Counted from the stretch's first letter, positions 24,320 to 33,169 are shown. The stretch: 50,147 nt of DNA from Nonomuraea indica (GCF_002850745.1 NZ_KZ559469.1:261689-311835); one strand, 5' to 3'. Translations and numbers: made by a program. Notes: a model not told the origin generated them from the sequence alone.

Positions 24320-24949
24320 CTAGGCGCGCTCCACCAGCCCCGCGAGGACGACCTTCAGCAGACGGGCCCGCCGCGCGTCGGGCGCGTCGGTCCGCTCGGC
24401 GGCCCAGCCGACGGCGCTCACCAGCGCGAACAGGTCCGTGTCGTCGATGTCGCCGCGGATGACCCCCTCGTCCTGGGCTCGGCGCAGCAGCGTGGCCCCC
24501 GCCTGGCGCATGTCGTGGCAGGCCCGGTTCAGCGGCGACGCCTCGTCGGCGATCGTCGCCATCAGGGAGGCCGGCAGGCCCTGGTACATCGTCATGGCAT
24601 GGGCGAAGTCGTCGAGCCAGGCGGTGAGGGCGTCGAGCGTCGGGACGTCCGCGTCGAGCCGCCCGGCCCGGGCGGCCAGGGCGTGGAAGCTCTCCCGGAC
24701 CAGTTCCTTGATCAGGTCCTCCCGGGTCGGGAAGTGGCGGTACAGGGTGCCGACGCCCACCCCGGCGCGCCGGGCGATGGCCCGCAGCGACGCGTCGGTC
24801 CCCTCGGCGACGAGGGCCTCCCGGGCCGCGACGAGGATGCGGGCGCGGTTGCGGCGGGCGTCGGCGCGCGTGCCGGCCGGTTCCGGAGCGTCGCTCCGAT
24901 TAGCGTAAGCTACATCCGGAGCATCGTTCCGGTTACTTTGCGGAGCCAT
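24320..24949 (-). CDS. TetR-family regulator with repeat-bearing N-terminus
   Basis: A 209-residue TetR regulator: [40 protein letters not shown] and [15 protein letters not shown] form the DNA-binding domain, then a helical ligand domain ending in [19 protein letters not shown]. Before it is an unusual 28-residue extension holding two copies of NRxDAP; the DNA encoding them contains palindromes likely to be the operator. No internal start codon exists in the extension, so ATG 24949 (or 24958) must be used. It lies upstream of the ChaA-type gene and divergent from a luciferase-like gene. Confidence 0.85.
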   Translation of the reverse strand: MAPQSNRNDAPDVAYANRSDAPEPAGTRADARRNRARILVAAREALVAEGTDASLRAIARRAGVGVGTLYRHFPTREDLIKELVRESFHALAARAGRLDADVPTLDALTAWLDDFAHAMTMYQGLPASLMATIADEASPLNRACHDMRQAGATLLRRAQDEGVIRGDIDDTDLFALVSAVGWAAERTDAPDARRARLLKVVLAGLVERA

Positions 24950-24956
24950 GCTCCGC
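24883..24956. promoter_or_regulatory. Array of palindromes at the TetR/flavoenzyme junction
   Basis: Three GGAGC-based palindromes: CCGGAGCGTCGCTCCG (24883-24898), CCGGAGCATCGTTCCGG (24916-24932) and GCGGAGCCATGCTCCGC (24940-24956). A smaller TAGC-GTAA-GCTA (24901-24912) lies between the first two. The first two share the same half-sites and are about 33 bases apart, centre to centre. They span the TetR start and its first 25 codons and are the best candidate operators for both directions. Confidence 0.55.
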
Positions 24957-24989
24957 ATGGTAGGCGCACGTCGCGAAAGGCCCGAACCA

Positions 24990-26000
24990 GTGACCCTTCC
25001 CCTCTCCATCCTCGACCTGGCCACCATCGGCCCCGGCGAGACGACCGCGCAGAGCCTGCAGGGGAGCGTGGCGCTCGCGCAGGTCGCCGAGACCCACGGA
25101 TACCGGCGCGTCTGGTACGCCGAGCACCACAACATGCCCCGGATCGCCTCCTCGGCCACCAGCGTGCTCATCGCCCACGTCGCGAGCCGGACGACCACCA
25201 TCCGCCTCGGCTCCGGCGGCATCATGCTGCCGAACCACGCGCCACTGACGATCGCCGAGCAGTTCGGCACCCTGGAGACGCTGCACCCGGGCCGGATCGA
25301 CCTCGGCCTCGGCCGGGCTCCCGGCACGGACCAGAAGACGCTGCGCGCCCTGCGCCGTGACCCGCACGCGGCGGACGCCTTCCCCGAGGACGTCCAGGAA
25401 CTGCGCGGCTACCTGGCCGGGAAAAGCCTGATCCCGGGCGTCGACGCCACGCCGGGCAAGGGCACCGAGGTCCCCCTCTACATCCTCGGGTCCTCTCTGT
25501 TCGGGGCCCGGCTCGCGGCCGCGCTCGGGCTGCCGTACGCCTTCGCCTCCCACTTCGCGCCGGACGCCCTGCGGGACGCGGTCGCGGTCTACCGGAGCGA
25601 GTTCCGGCCCTCCGACCAGCTCGACCGCCCCTACGTCATCGCCGCCGCCAACGTCATCGCGGCGGACACCGAGGCCGAGGCGCAGCAGCAGTTCCTGACG
25701 CTCAAGCGCCAGTGGGTCAGGACGCTCCTCGGCCGGGGCCGCTCCTACACCGACGAGGAGGCCGACCAGATCCTCGCCTCGCCCCAGGGGCGGCTCGTGC
25801 ACCACAACCTCCAGTACACGGCGCTCGGCGCGCCGGCGGCGGTCAGGGAGTACCTCGTCGGGTTCGCGGCGCACGCGGACGCGGACGAGCTCATCGTCGC
25901 CCACCAGACGACCTCCGTGGCGGACCGCCTGCGCTCCGCCCGCCTGACGGCCGAGGCCATGGAGTTGCGCTCACCCGGCACGCTCCATCCCGCCCACTGA
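24990..26000 (+). CDS. LLM-class flavin-dependent oxidoreductase
   Basis: A 336-residue luciferase-like TIM-barrel enzyme: [59 protein letters not shown], and [20 protein letters not shown] are hallmarks of the MsnO8/YhbW-type subgroup that uses FMN or F420. Substrate unknown. The GTG at 24990 opens the conserved N-terminus and has AAGG 9 bases upstream; an in-frame ATG at 24948 would overlap the divergent TetR start and add 14 unconserved residues. Control by the neighbouring TetR protein is likely, since their starts are only 40 bases apart. Confidence 0.88.
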   Translation: MTLPLSILDLATIGPGETTAQSLQGSVALAQVAETHGYRRVWYAEHHNMPRIASSATSVLIAHVASRTTTIRLGSGGIMLPNHAPLTIAEQFGTLETLHPGRIDLGLGRAPGTDQKTLRALRRDPHAADAFPEDVQELRGYLAGKSLIPGVDATPGKGTEVPLYILGSSLFGARLAAALGLPYAFASHFAPDALRDAVAVYRSEFRPSDQLDRPYVIAAANVIAADTEAEAQQQFLTLKRQWVRTLLGRGRSYTDEEADQILASPQGRLVHHNLQYTALGAPAAVREYLVGFAAHADADELIVAHQTTSVADRLRSARLTAEAMELRSPGTLHPAH

Positions 26001-26037
26001 CGGCCGCCGGGCCGCCGGGGAGGGTGATCGCACCCGC

Positions 26038-26069
26038 TTGCATACACTGTTCTCTAATGAGTACAGTGT
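26038..26069 (+). promoter_or_regulatory. Promoter with ACACTGT inverted repeat before serine hydrolase
   Basis: TTGCAT (26038-26043) and TACAGT (26062-26067), 18 bases apart, make a plausible promoter. ACACTGT (26044-26050) and ACAGTGT (26063-26069) form a perfect 7-bp inverted repeat filling the spacer and covering the -10 box, as expected for a repressor site. No dedicated regulator gene is adjacent. Confidence 0.5.
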
Positions 26070-26114
26070 GCGCACAGGGCGTGGTGGTCACGCCCGGCCG
26101 GAAGGGACGAGACC

Positions 26115-27398
26115 ATGCCGAAGAGCACCACCTGGGACATGACCGGAAGCTGGGACGCCAAGGGAGGCTGGTCCACTCAGGGGAGATGCGACGAGCACCA
26201 CGCCACCCCCCGCGGTCTGACCCCCGCCGGGCTGGACCGGATGCGCCAGGTGCTGGCCCGCCCCGTCGAGTCCGGTGCGATCCCCGGCCTGGTCGCCCTC
26301 GTCAGCCGGGGCGGTGACACGCACGTCGAGGTCATGGGCACCATGACGGCCGGCGGCGGCGAGCCCATGGGCAGGGACACCATCTTCCGCATGGCCTCCG
26401 CCACCAAGCCCGTCACGGCCGCCGCCGCGATGATCCTCGTCGAGGAGTGCCGGCTGCGGCTGGACGACCCCGTCGACCCGTGGCTGCCCGAGCTCGCCGA
26501 CCGCAGGGTGCTGACGCGCATCGACGCCCCTCTGGAGGAGACCGTGCCGGCGCACCGGCCGATCACCCTGCGCGACCTGCTCACCTTCACCTTCGGCTTC
26601 GGGGCCGTGCTCGCGCCGCCGGACGCGTACCCCATCCAGGTCGCGATCCGGGAGCTGGGACTCGACACCACCTCCCCGGCGTTCGGCCCGGACGAGTGGA
26701 TGAGGCGGCTGGGCGAGCTCCCGCTGATGCGCCAGCCCGGCGAGCTGTGGCAGTACCACACCGGCTCCGACGTGCTCGGCGTGCTCGTCGCGAGGGTGGC
26801 GGGACAGCCGTTCGCGTCGTTCCTGCGCGAGCGGATCTTCGAGCCGCTCGGCATGAAGGACACCGGCTTCCACGTGCCCGAGCACCAGATCCACCGGCTG
26901 CCGGTCAGCTACGCCCACGACCCCGCGACCGGGGAGCTGGTGGTGTGGGACGAGGCCGCGGGCGGCAAGTACAGCCGGCCTCCGGTGTTCGCGGCCGGCG
27001 GCGACGGCCTGGTGTCGACCGCCGACGACTACCACGCCTTCTACCGGATGCTGCTGAACAAGGGCACGCTGGACGGCGAGCGGATCCTGTCGCGCGCCTC
27101 CGTCGAGCTGATGACGAGCGACCGGCTCACGCCGGAGCAGAAGGCGGAGAAGGACGCCTTCGGCGACCACTTCGGCCGGCACGGCGGCTACGGTTTCGGC
27201 ATGGCCGTCCGCACCCACCGCCGCGACCTCGCCTCGCCGGGGCAGTTCGGCTGGGACGGCGGCCTGGGCACGAGCGTCCACGCCGACCCGGCCGAGGACC
27301 TCGTCGGCATCCTGCTCACCCAGACCGCGCAGGACTCCCAGGACACGCCCCGGCTCATCCGCGACTTCTGGACGACGGCCTACCAGGCCGCCGGCTGA
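26115..27398 (+). CDS. Beta-lactamase-fold serine hydrolase (class C/EstB-like)
   Basis: A 427-residue serine hydrolase of the beta-lactamase/D-peptidase family. The catalytic SxxK is S95-A-T-K98 in RMASATKPVTAA, and the Tyr is Y214 in WQYHTGSDVLG. A late GGDGLVSTADDYHAFYRM and WDGGLGTSVHADP (the H/K-T-G-like strand replaced by G-G-L-G-T) point to an esterase rather than a true beta-lactamase. No signal peptide is seen (it starts KSTTWDMTGSWDAKGGW), so it is probably cytoplasmic. A promoter and a repressor-like palindrome lie just upstream. It is convergent with the aminotransferase gene. Confidence 0.87.
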   Translation: MPKSTTWDMTGSWDAKGGWSTQGRCDEHHATPRGLTPAGLDRMRQVLARPVESGAIPGLVALVSRGGDTHVEVMGTMTAGGGEPMGRDTIFRMASATKPVTAAAAMILVEECRLRLDDPVDPWLPELADRRVLTRIDAPLEETVPAHRPITLRDLLTFTFGFGAVLAPPDAYPIQVAIRELGLDTTSPAFGPDEWMRRLGELPLMRQPGELWQYHTGSDVLGVLVARVAGQPFASFLRERIFEPLGMKDTGFHVPEHQIHRLPVSYAHDPATGELVVWDEAAGGKYSRPPVFAAGGDGLVSTADDYHAFYRMLLNKGTLDGERILSRASVELMTSDRLTPEQKAEKDAFGDHFGRHGGYGFGMAVRTHRRDLASPGQFGWDGGLGTSVHADPAEDLVGILLTQTAQDSQDTPRLIRDFWTTAYQAAG

Positions 27399-27423
27399 GC
27401 TCCGCCGCACCGGGAGCCGCCCG

Positions 27424-28227
27424 TCACGGCGAGATCAGCGGTTCGGCCTCGTAGGCCCGGTGCAGCAGCTCCACGAAGGCCGGCGCCTCGGGCAGCGGCG
27501 TGTCGCCGATCCGGTGGACCGCCACCCCCGGCGTCCACGAGTTCATCACCACCGCCCCGGCCAACGCCGGCAGGTCGGCCGGCGTGACGTCCTGGACGCG
27601 CTGCGCGACGCCGAGGCGGTCGAGTTGCCGCCGGACGATCCCCATCGTGGTCCCGCCGAGCATCTCGCCCTCCGGCCACACCACCGCGGCGCCGTCCCAG
27701 AAGGCCAGGTTCCAGATCGAACCCTCCGTCAGCCTGCCGCGGCGGTCCACGAACGCGGCGTCGTCGAAGCCCTGGGCGACGGCCTGGCGGAGATAGTACG
27801 TCTTGGCCACCTCGCCCACGTGCTTGACGGCCGGCAGGACCCGTTCGTGCCCGACCGCCGACAGCGCCAGCGGCCCCCGGGGACCGGACGCCGCCGGCCC
27901 GGTGCGGACCAGCACCTCCACCTCCGCATCAGGCCCGGCCACGGTGAACTCCCCCGCCGTCGAGTACACGGTGGCCGTCAGCGAGAGGTCCTCCGGTCCG
28001 GCCTCGATCGCCGCCCGCAGGTACGCCAGCACCCGCTCGTCGGGCACCGCCGTGCCGAACAGCTCCACCGAGGCGGACCGGAGCCGCTCCAGGTGCAGGT
28101 CGAGGCCTCGGACCCGCCGCCCACGCACCTGCATGGCGGTGAAGTGGGCATAGCCCGCGAAGGCGAGCGGCGCCAACTCGGCGGCGGTCGCCACCTGGCC
28201 ACCGCGCCGCACAACAAAAGAGGTCAT
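27424..28227 (-). CDS. Class IV aminotransferase
   Basis: A 267-residue PLP enzyme of the branched-chain aminotransferase / aminodeoxychorismate lyase fold. The PLP lysine is K142 in GEVAKTYYLRQAVAQG, followed by DDAAFVDRRGRLTEGSIWNL, the classic class IV motif, and GGTTMGIVRRQLDRLG. The short N-terminal domain and length fit the small, often unassigned members that work on amino acids or aminodeoxychorismate. It has its own MerR-type promoter upstream and is separate from the next gene on that strand. The substrate is unknown. Confidence 0.88.
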   Translation of the reverse strand: MTSFVVRRGGQVATAAELAPLAFAGYAHFTAMQVRGRRVRGLDLHLERLRSASVELFGTAVPDERVLAYLRAAIEAGPEDLSLTATVYSTAGEFTVAGPDAEVEVLVRTGPAASGPRGPLALSAVGHERVLPAVKHVGEVAKTYYLRQAVAQGFDDAAFVDRRGRLTEGSIWNLAFWDGAAVVWPEGEMLGGTTMGIVRRQLDRLGVAQRVQDVTPADLPALAGAVVMNSWTPGVAVHRIGDTPLPEAPAFVELLHRAYEAEPLISP

Positions 28228-28278
28228 GTCTCACTCGCTCCAGCAGTCCCGATCGAACACGGATGTCGCTCGTGAGGG

Positions 28279-28310
28279 ACGTTAGGGCTTGACATCAATG
28301 ACAAGGTCAA
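28279..28310 (-). promoter_or_regulatory. MerR-type promoter-operator of the aminotransferase gene
   Basis: On the minus strand TTGACC (28310-28305) and TAACGT (28284-28279) are 20 bases apart, the over-long spacing used by MerR activators. The spacer holds the near-perfect palindrome CTTGACATCAATGACAAG (28288-28305, plus strand). A matching element is found upstream of the F420-type enzyme at 42354-42385. Confidence 0.55.
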
Positions 28311-28327
28311 CCCCGGCCGGAGCGCCG

Positions 28328-28783
28328 TCAGCCGATCCGGGCCCCGTACACGTGATCGACCGTCATCGCCATCAGCACCCGGCGGTCGGACACCATCACC
28401 GACCGGTACTCCTCCCAGTCCGGGTGCTCCCCGGCGGCGCGGCGGTAGTAGTCGACCAGGGCCTCGACCTCGGGGCCGTGCGGATCGGCGCCCGGGCCGG
28501 TGAGCGTCACCGTGCCCTCGGCCGTGGCCCATGCCCAGCCGTCGGGGCTGGTCACCTCCAGCGCGGCCCGCGGGTCCCGGCGCAGATTGGCGGTCTTGGC
28601 GGCTCCCGCGCTGGTCGAGACGTAGATGACATCGGCCTCCTGGTCGTAGAAGGGCATGACGGGGGAGAGCTGCGGGCGGCCGTCCGCCTTGATGGTCGCG
28701 AGGATCCCGAGGCGGCTCCCCGCCAGCAACGCGCGCGGGTCGAACGCGCCGGTGGCCGTGGTGTCGCCGTCTGACTGCTGCAT
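28328..28783 (-). CDS. PPOX-class F420-dependent oxidoreductase
   Basis: A 151-residue split-barrel flavin/deazaflavin protein: LGILATIKADGRPQLSPVMP, IYVSTSAGAAKTANLRRDPR and AALEVTSPDGWAWATAEGTV match the PPOX-class F420-dependent family. These enzymes use reduced F420 to reduce unsaturated substrates. ATG 28783 follows AAAGGG; it gives the normal length, and a longer frame would add 14 poor residues. It lies 84 bases after the O-methyltransferase gene on the same strand and could be read from the same operon. Confidence 0.85.
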   Translation of the reverse strand: MQQSDGDTTATGAFDPRALLAGSRLGILATIKADGRPQLSPVMPFYDQEADVIYVSTSAGAAKTANLRRDPRAALEVTSPDGWAWATAEGTVTLTGPGADPHGPEVEALVDYYRRAAGEHPDWEEYRSVMVSDRRVLMAMTVDHVYGARIG

Positions 28784-28867
28784 CGTGTCGTTCCCTTTCC
28801 GGAGTCGTCCGGTCCACGTTCCCACCCGAGTCGGCGTACGGCCGCCGGAGGTCCGCCGCGCGACCGG

Positions 28868-29872
28868 CTACCGGGGGCCGGCCTCGATGAGGCTCGCGCC
28901 CGAGCCCAGCTCGACGACGGCGCGCAGCGCCAGATCCGCCTGACGGACCACGGCCGCGTACTCGTCGCGGCTGCGCTCGACGCCGCCGTTGAAGATCGCC
29001 AGCATGCGCATGTCGAGGTCCTTGCCCAGGTGCGGCGCCTGGTCGTCGGGCAGCACCACCTCCAGCACCAGGACGCGGCCGTCGGGCTTCATGGCCCGGC
29101 GGACGTTGCGGAGGATCCTGACGGCGTCGGCGTCGTCCCAGTTGTGCAGGACGCTGGCCAGCAGGTACACGTCGCCGCCGGCCGGGACCGAGACGAAGAA
29201 GTCTCCCGGGACGACCTCCGCCCGGTCCGACAGCCCCTCCGCGGCCAGCGTCTCGGCGGCCCGCCCGGCCACGTGCTCCAGGTCGAACAGGATGCCGCGC
29301 ATGTCCGGGTTGGCGCGCAGGACCCGGGCGAGGATGTGGCCCTTGCCGCCGGCCACGTCCACCATGGTCGCGGTGGCGGGGAAGGCGTACCGCTCCACCA
29401 GCCCCTCGGTGAACGGCACGGCGCGGCGTCTCATGTAGTCGTCGAACACGCCGCTCACCGCGGGGCTGGCCGCGAAGTGGTCGTAGAGGTGGCCGTACCG
29501 TTCCACGAAGGCGGAGCTGCCGTGCCGCACCGTGGCGGGGAGGTTGCCCATGGCGTACCAGAAGCCCTCCTCGCCCAGCATGCGGATCGCGGAGCGGACC
29601 GAGTCGGGGACGTCGGAGCGCAGCGCGACGCCCTTCGCGGTGAGGTCGTAGCCGTCCCGCCCGGCGGGGCGGACCACGTCCATGGCGGCCAGCTCGCGCA
29701 GGACCCTGCGCAGCGACGGCGCGTGCGCGCCGCAGCGCCGGGCCAGCTCGCCGGTGTCGAGGGGGCCGTGTGCCAGGTGGTCGGCCAGGCCCAGCTCCGC
29801 CATCGTCAGCAGGGCGGCGAAACGGGAGATGCCGGCCACGGCTCCCCAGAGGAGGTCATCGGAGTGCGACAT
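28868..29872 (-). CDS. SAM-dependent O-methyltransferase (family 2)
   Basis: A 334-residue plant-type/antibiotic O-methyltransferase. An N-terminal winged-helix dimerisation domain (AGISRFAALLTMAELGLADH, LRRVLRELAAMDVV, YDLTAKGVALRSD) leads to the SAM domain with VDVAGGKGHILARVLRANPD and acidic LFDLEHV. The catalytic histidine is H243 in LHNWDDADAVRILRNV. Such enzymes methylate phenols, polyketides or other secondary products. AAGGA lies 4 bases before ATG 29872. It is the last of four genes read with the ABC transporter (17 bases after the second permease), an odd partner that suggests the transported compound is methylated. Confidence 0.9.
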   Translation of the reverse strand: MSHSDDLLWGAVAGISRFAALLTMAELGLADHLAHGPLDTGELARRCGAHAPSLRRVLRELAAMDVVRPAGRDGYDLTAKGVALRSDVPDSVRSAIRMLGEEGFWYAMGNLPATVRHGSSAFVERYGHLYDHFAASPAVSGVFDDYMRRRAVPFTEGLVERYAFPATATMVDVAGGKGHILARVLRANPDMRGILFDLEHVAGRAAETLAAEGLSDRAEVVPGDFFVSVPAGGDVYLLASVLHNWDDADAVRILRNVRRAMKPDGRVLVLEVVLPDDQAPHLGKDLDMRMLAIFNGGVERSRDEYAAVVRQADLALRAVVELGSGASLIEAGPR

Positions 29873-29889
29873 GAGTCCTTCCCGGTGGA

Positions 29890-30663
29890 TCACGAGGTCG
29901 CCTGCCGGTGCCAGCCGAGCAGGCGCCGCTCGGCCAGCACGAACAGCGAGTTGACGAGGTAACCGAGCACGCCGAGCAGGGCGATCGCGGCCCAGACCCC
30001 GGCGCCGTCGAAGCCGCGCTGGGCCTGCAGCAGCTGGTAGCCGATGCCGTCGGTGCCGCCGAACAGCTCCGAGATGACCATGAGGATCAGCGCGAGCGAC
30101 AGGCTCAGCCGCAGCCCGGCGAAGATCTTCGGCGCGGCGGCGGGGAGGACGACCATCCGCAGGCACTGCGCTCTCGACAGCCGGAAGACCGTGGCCGTGT
30201 CGGTGTAGGTGCGGTCCACCGCGCCGACCCCGTCGATGGTGTTGAGCAGCACGGGCCAGACGACGCCGAACGCGATCGTGGCCAGCTGCATGGCCAGGCC
30301 GCCCCGCGTCAGCACGAGGAACAGCGGCAGCAGCAACGGCGGGGGGACGGCCCGGCCGAACTCGATCAGCGGGTCCGCGTACTCGGCCGCCGTCCGCGAG
30401 CGCCCGAGCAGCACGCCCAGCGCGACGCCGAGCACGGCGGCCAGGACCCAGCCGCCGAACATGCGGCCGAGGCTCGGCAGCAGCCCGGCGACGGCGTCGT
30501 CGGTGAGGAAGGCCCGGGAGACGGGGCCGGAGAACCACAGCTCGTGCATGCGGGCGACGATCGTCGTCGGCGGGGGGAAGTCGGTGTCCGCCAGCCGCCG
30601 CGTGACGATCTCCCACACCGCGAGCGCGACGGGGACGACCCAGAACCGGGCGACGGCGTTCAC
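29890..30663 (-). CDS. ABC importer permease 2 (SsuC/TauC-like)
   Basis: A 257-residue permease with six membrane helices of the BPD_transp_1 type; the cytoplasmic EAA loop is seen in LRMVVLPAAAPKIFAGLRLS. This is the nitrate/sulfonate/taurine/pyrimidine importer family. Its GTG start overlaps the previous permease stop by four bases (GTGA), so both are co-translated. Two different permeases in one operon suggest a heterodimeric channel. No ATPase gene is found in the operon. Confidence 0.88.
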   Translation of the reverse strand: MNAVARFWVVPVALAVWEIVTRRLADTDFPPPTTIVARMHELWFSGPVSRAFLTDDAVAGLLPSLGRMFGGWVLAAVLGVALGVLLGRSRTAAEYADPLIEFGRAVPPPLLLPLFLVLTRGGLAMQLATIAFGVVWPVLLNTIDGVGAVDRTYTDTATVFRLSRAQCLRMVVLPAAAPKIFAGLRLSLSLALILMVISELFGGTDGIGYQLLQAQRGFDGAGVWAAIALLGVLGYLVNSLFVLAERRLLGWHRQATS

Positions 30664-31436
30664 GACGCCAGGGCTCCCGCCCGCACCCGGTGCCAGCGGA
30701 ACAGGCGGCGTTCTCCCGCCAGCAGGGCGAGGTTCGCGAGCACGCCGAACACCCCTGCCCAGAGCGTCGCCGCCATGATGAGGTCCGTCCGGTTGCCGCC
30801 GCTCGCCTGCAGCACGTAGACCCCGATGCCGGCGGCTCCCCCGGCCAGCAGCTCGGCGCTGACGGCCAGGACGAGCGCGACGCCCGCGGCGATCCTGACC
30901 CCTGTCGCGATGAACGGGGCGGCGCTCGGCAGGCTCACCCGGGCCAGCACGGCCGCCGCGCCGAAGCCGAAGCTGCGCAGGGAGTCCTTGGCCAGCGGGT
31001 CGACGTCGTGCATGCCGTAGAGGGTGTTGATCAGGATCGGCCAGACGGCGGCGTACACGATGACCGACACCTTCATCAGCTCGTCCACCGGGATGAGCAG
31101 GATGGCGAGCGGGATGATGGCCACGGACGGGATGGGGCGCAGGAACTCCAGCACCGGCATGACGGCGCGCTCGACCGGCGGCAGCGCGCCGAGCAGCACG
31201 CCCGCGGGCACGGCGACCGCTATCGCGGTCAGCAGGCCGAGTGCCCAGTTCGTGAGCGTGGCGGCGGCCCCGGCCAGGAAGCCGCCGTCCGCGAGGAGGG
31301 ACACGGCCCCGGCGAGGACGGCCGACGGCGGCGGGAAGACGAGGTCCGCGCCCAGGCCGAAGCGGATGACCAGCTCCCCCGCGGCGAGGAACCCCGCGAC
31401 GCCCGCGGCCCCGCGGAGCGCTCGCGCACCGATCAT
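30660..31436 (-). CDS. ABC importer permease 1 (SsuC/TauC-like)
   Basis: A 258-residue permease with six helices, including NWALGLLTAIAVAVPAGVLL, and the family loop AVLARVSLPSAAPFIATGVR. A conserved stretch MPVLEFLRPIPSVAIIPLAI matches nitrate/sulfonate-type importers. The ATG overlaps the upstream lipoprotein stop by four bases (ATGA). It pairs with the second permease, also four-base coupled. A longer in-frame reading to 31709 is antisense-like sequence inside the lipoprotein gene and was rejected. Confidence 0.88.
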   Translation of the reverse strand: MIGARALRGAAGVAGFLAAGELVIRFGLGADLVFPPPSAVLAGAVSLLADGGFLAGAAATLTNWALGLLTAIAVAVPAGVLLGALPPVERAVMPVLEFLRPIPSVAIIPLAILLIPVDELMKVSVIVYAAVWPILINTLYGMHDVDPLAKDSLRSFGFGAAAVLARVSLPSAAPFIATGVRIAAGVALVLAVSAELLAGGAAGIGVYVLQASGGNRTDLIMAATLWAGVFGVLANLALLAGERRLFRWHRVRAGALAS

Positions 31437-32416
31437 CCGCCGGGGGGAGCCGCGATGACCGACTGCACGTCGATCGGGCTGGTGAGGTACTTGTACTCGA
31501 GCATGAGGTCGGCCACCTTCTTCAGCCGGGCCGCGTCCAGCCGGCTCGGGTAGGTGCCCAGAGTGATCGCGGCGGCGGTCCTCGCGTCGATCTTGGTGTA
31601 CGTCGGGAGGATCGCCTCGATCTCCTTGCGGTCGCTCGACGCGAGCCGCTGTGCCTTGGCGATGGCCCGCTGGAAGGCGGCCAGCGTTCTCGGGTGCTTG
31701 CGCGTCCACTCGTCCGTGGCCATCCAGCCCGCGATCGGCAGCTCCGCCGTCGGGCCCGTCATCGTGTCGGCGAGCGTGCGGAAGCCGAGGCCCTTGTTCG
31801 CGGTGATGAACGGCTCGGTGATCCAGCCCGCGTCGGCCTGCCCGGCGGCGATGGCGTTGCCCATCTCGGGGAACGGCTTCTCGGCGAACCTGACGTCCGT
31901 CTCACTGAGCCCGGCCGCCCTGAGCCGCGTCGCCACGGCCAGGGTGGCGATGTTGCGGAGGTTGTTGACCAGGACGGTTCTGCCCTTCAGATCGGCCACC
32001 GTCGTGATCGGGGAGTCCTTGGGCACCATGATGGTGAAGGCGCCGGGAGCCGCCTGGTACATGTCCGCGACGAGTTTGATCTTCTTGCCCCGGCTGACGG
32101 CCATGAACGTCGAGACGTAGTTGGTCTGGGAGATGTCCAGAGCGCCGCTCTCGATCTGCGGGAGCGCGGCGGCGCCGCCGGTGATCGTGACGGGCTCGAC
32201 CGTCAACCCCTCCTCCGCGAAGTAGCCCTTGGCCAGGGCGAGGTGGAGCGACACGGGGTCCGGGATGGGCAGGGCCCCGACCTTGATGGTGCTCTTCTCC
32301 AGGCCCTTGCCGCCGCCCGGCGGTCCGGCCGGCTCGCCGCCCGCGCCGCAGCCGGCGAGTGCGAGGACGACGGCGATGCCGGCGGCGAGTACGCGACCGT
32401 GCGGTAGGCGTGCCAT
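31433..32416 (-). CDS. ABC importer substrate-binding lipoprotein (SsuA/TauA-like)
   Basis: A 327-residue periplasmic-binding-type lipoprotein. The signal ends in the lipobox LALAGCGAGG, so it is anchored to the outer membrane face by a lipid on Cys. The mature part is of the NMT1/SsuA type: KVGALPIPDPVSLHLALAKG, YFAEEGLTVEPVTITGG, ALDISQTNYVSTFMAVSRGK, ADAGWITEPFITANKGLG. Members bind sulfonates, taurine, thiamine precursors or other small organics. It is the first gene of the operon and lies 70 bases beyond the TetR gene on the same strand. ATG 32416 gives the intact signal peptide. Confidence 0.92.
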   Translation of the reverse strand: MARLPHGRVLAAGIAVVLALAGCGAGGEPAGPPGGGKGLEKSTIKVGALPIPDPVSLHLALAKGYFAEEGLTVEPVTITGGAAALPQIESGALDISQTNYVSTFMAVSRGKKIKLVADMYQAAPGAFTIMVPKDSPITTVADLKGRTVLVNNLRNIATLAVATRLRAAGLSETDVRFAEKPFPEMGNAIAAGQADAGWITEPFITANKGLGFRTLADTMTGPTAELPIAGWMATDEWTRKHPRTLAAFQRAIAKAQRLASSDRKEIEAILPTYTKIDARTAAAITLGTYPSRLDAARLKKVADLMLEYKYLTSPIDVQSVIAAPPGG

Positions 32417-32486
32417 GGGTCTTCTCCTGGGAGGTGTGGGGGAGAACGAGACACGTGCACTTGGCGCGAGCGTACCCGAGGAATGA

Positions 32487-33149
32487 TCAAAAAGGCAGGG
32501 GCCGGTCGCTCTCGGAGCGGGGCTCGGCATGGAGCGGGTAGAGGGCGCTGAAGAGGGGCCAGGTCAGGGTGGCCATCTCGGCCGGGGACCGGGGGCAGCC
32601 GCGCTGCAGCCAGTCGTTGGCCACGCCCAGCAGGGCGCCGGCGGTGAACGCGGCGGGAACGTCGTGGGGGACGTCGAGCTCCGCGTCGACGTACGGCGTC
32701 AGGTCGCCGCCGGCGGTGGCGTGACGCACGTGGTGGTGGATGGCGGCGGTGCACCGGCGGCGGACGTGGTCGGCGACGGGTGCGCTCCCCCGCGGCCCCA
32801 GCAGGCTGCGGTAGAGCCCCGCGTGCTGGGCGAGGCTGGCGAAGAAGGCCTGGAGCGACAGGGTCACCTCCCGCTTGAGGTCTTCCGCGTCGAGGTCGGG
32901 AGCCGGCAGGGACCGGATGAGACCGTCGATCATCGCGGTGCAGGCGTCCTCGGCCAGCTCGTGCACGTCCCGGTAGTGGTCGTAGAAGGCGGTGCGGCTC
33001 ACCCCGGCGCGTTCGGCGACGTCGGACACGCTGATCCGGGACAGCTCGCGGTCCTCGACGAGCTCGATCAGCGCCCGCGCCAGGGCCGTGCGCGTGCGGC
33101 GCACCCGCCGGTCGCTCGACGGCGTGGTGCCGCGCCTGGTCGTTGCCAC
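32487..33149 (-). CDS. TetR-family regulator of the ABC operon and/or P450 genes
   Basis: A 220-residue TetR protein: RRTRTALARALIELVEDREL, SDVAERAGVSRTAFYDHYRD for DNA binding, then a C-terminal domain with FTAGALLGVANDWLQRGCPR typical of the TetR_C_23/QacR-like subgroup. The GTG start at 33149 is preceded by a long palindrome (33170-33201) that should be its operator. It lies between the ABC operon (same strand, downstream) and the divergent P450 genes, so it may control both. Confidence 0.87.
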   Translation of the reverse strand: MATTRRGTTPSSDRRVRRTRTALARALIELVEDRELSRISVSDVAERAGVSRTAFYDHYRDVHELAEDACTAMIDGLIRSLPAPDLDAEDLKREVTLSLQAFFASLAQHAGLYRSLLGPRGSAPVADHVRRRCTAAIHHHVRHATAGGDLTPYVDAELDVPHDVPAAFTAGALLGVANDWLQRGCPRSPAEMATLTWPLFSALYPLHAEPRSESDRPLPF

Positions 33150-33169
33150 ATCTGCGAGTTTACCCGCAA

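Noticed and set aside
26115..27398. Calling the serine hydrolase a beta-lactamase resistance gene
   Set aside because: No signal peptide and no K-T-G strand; an esterase-like enzyme is more likely.
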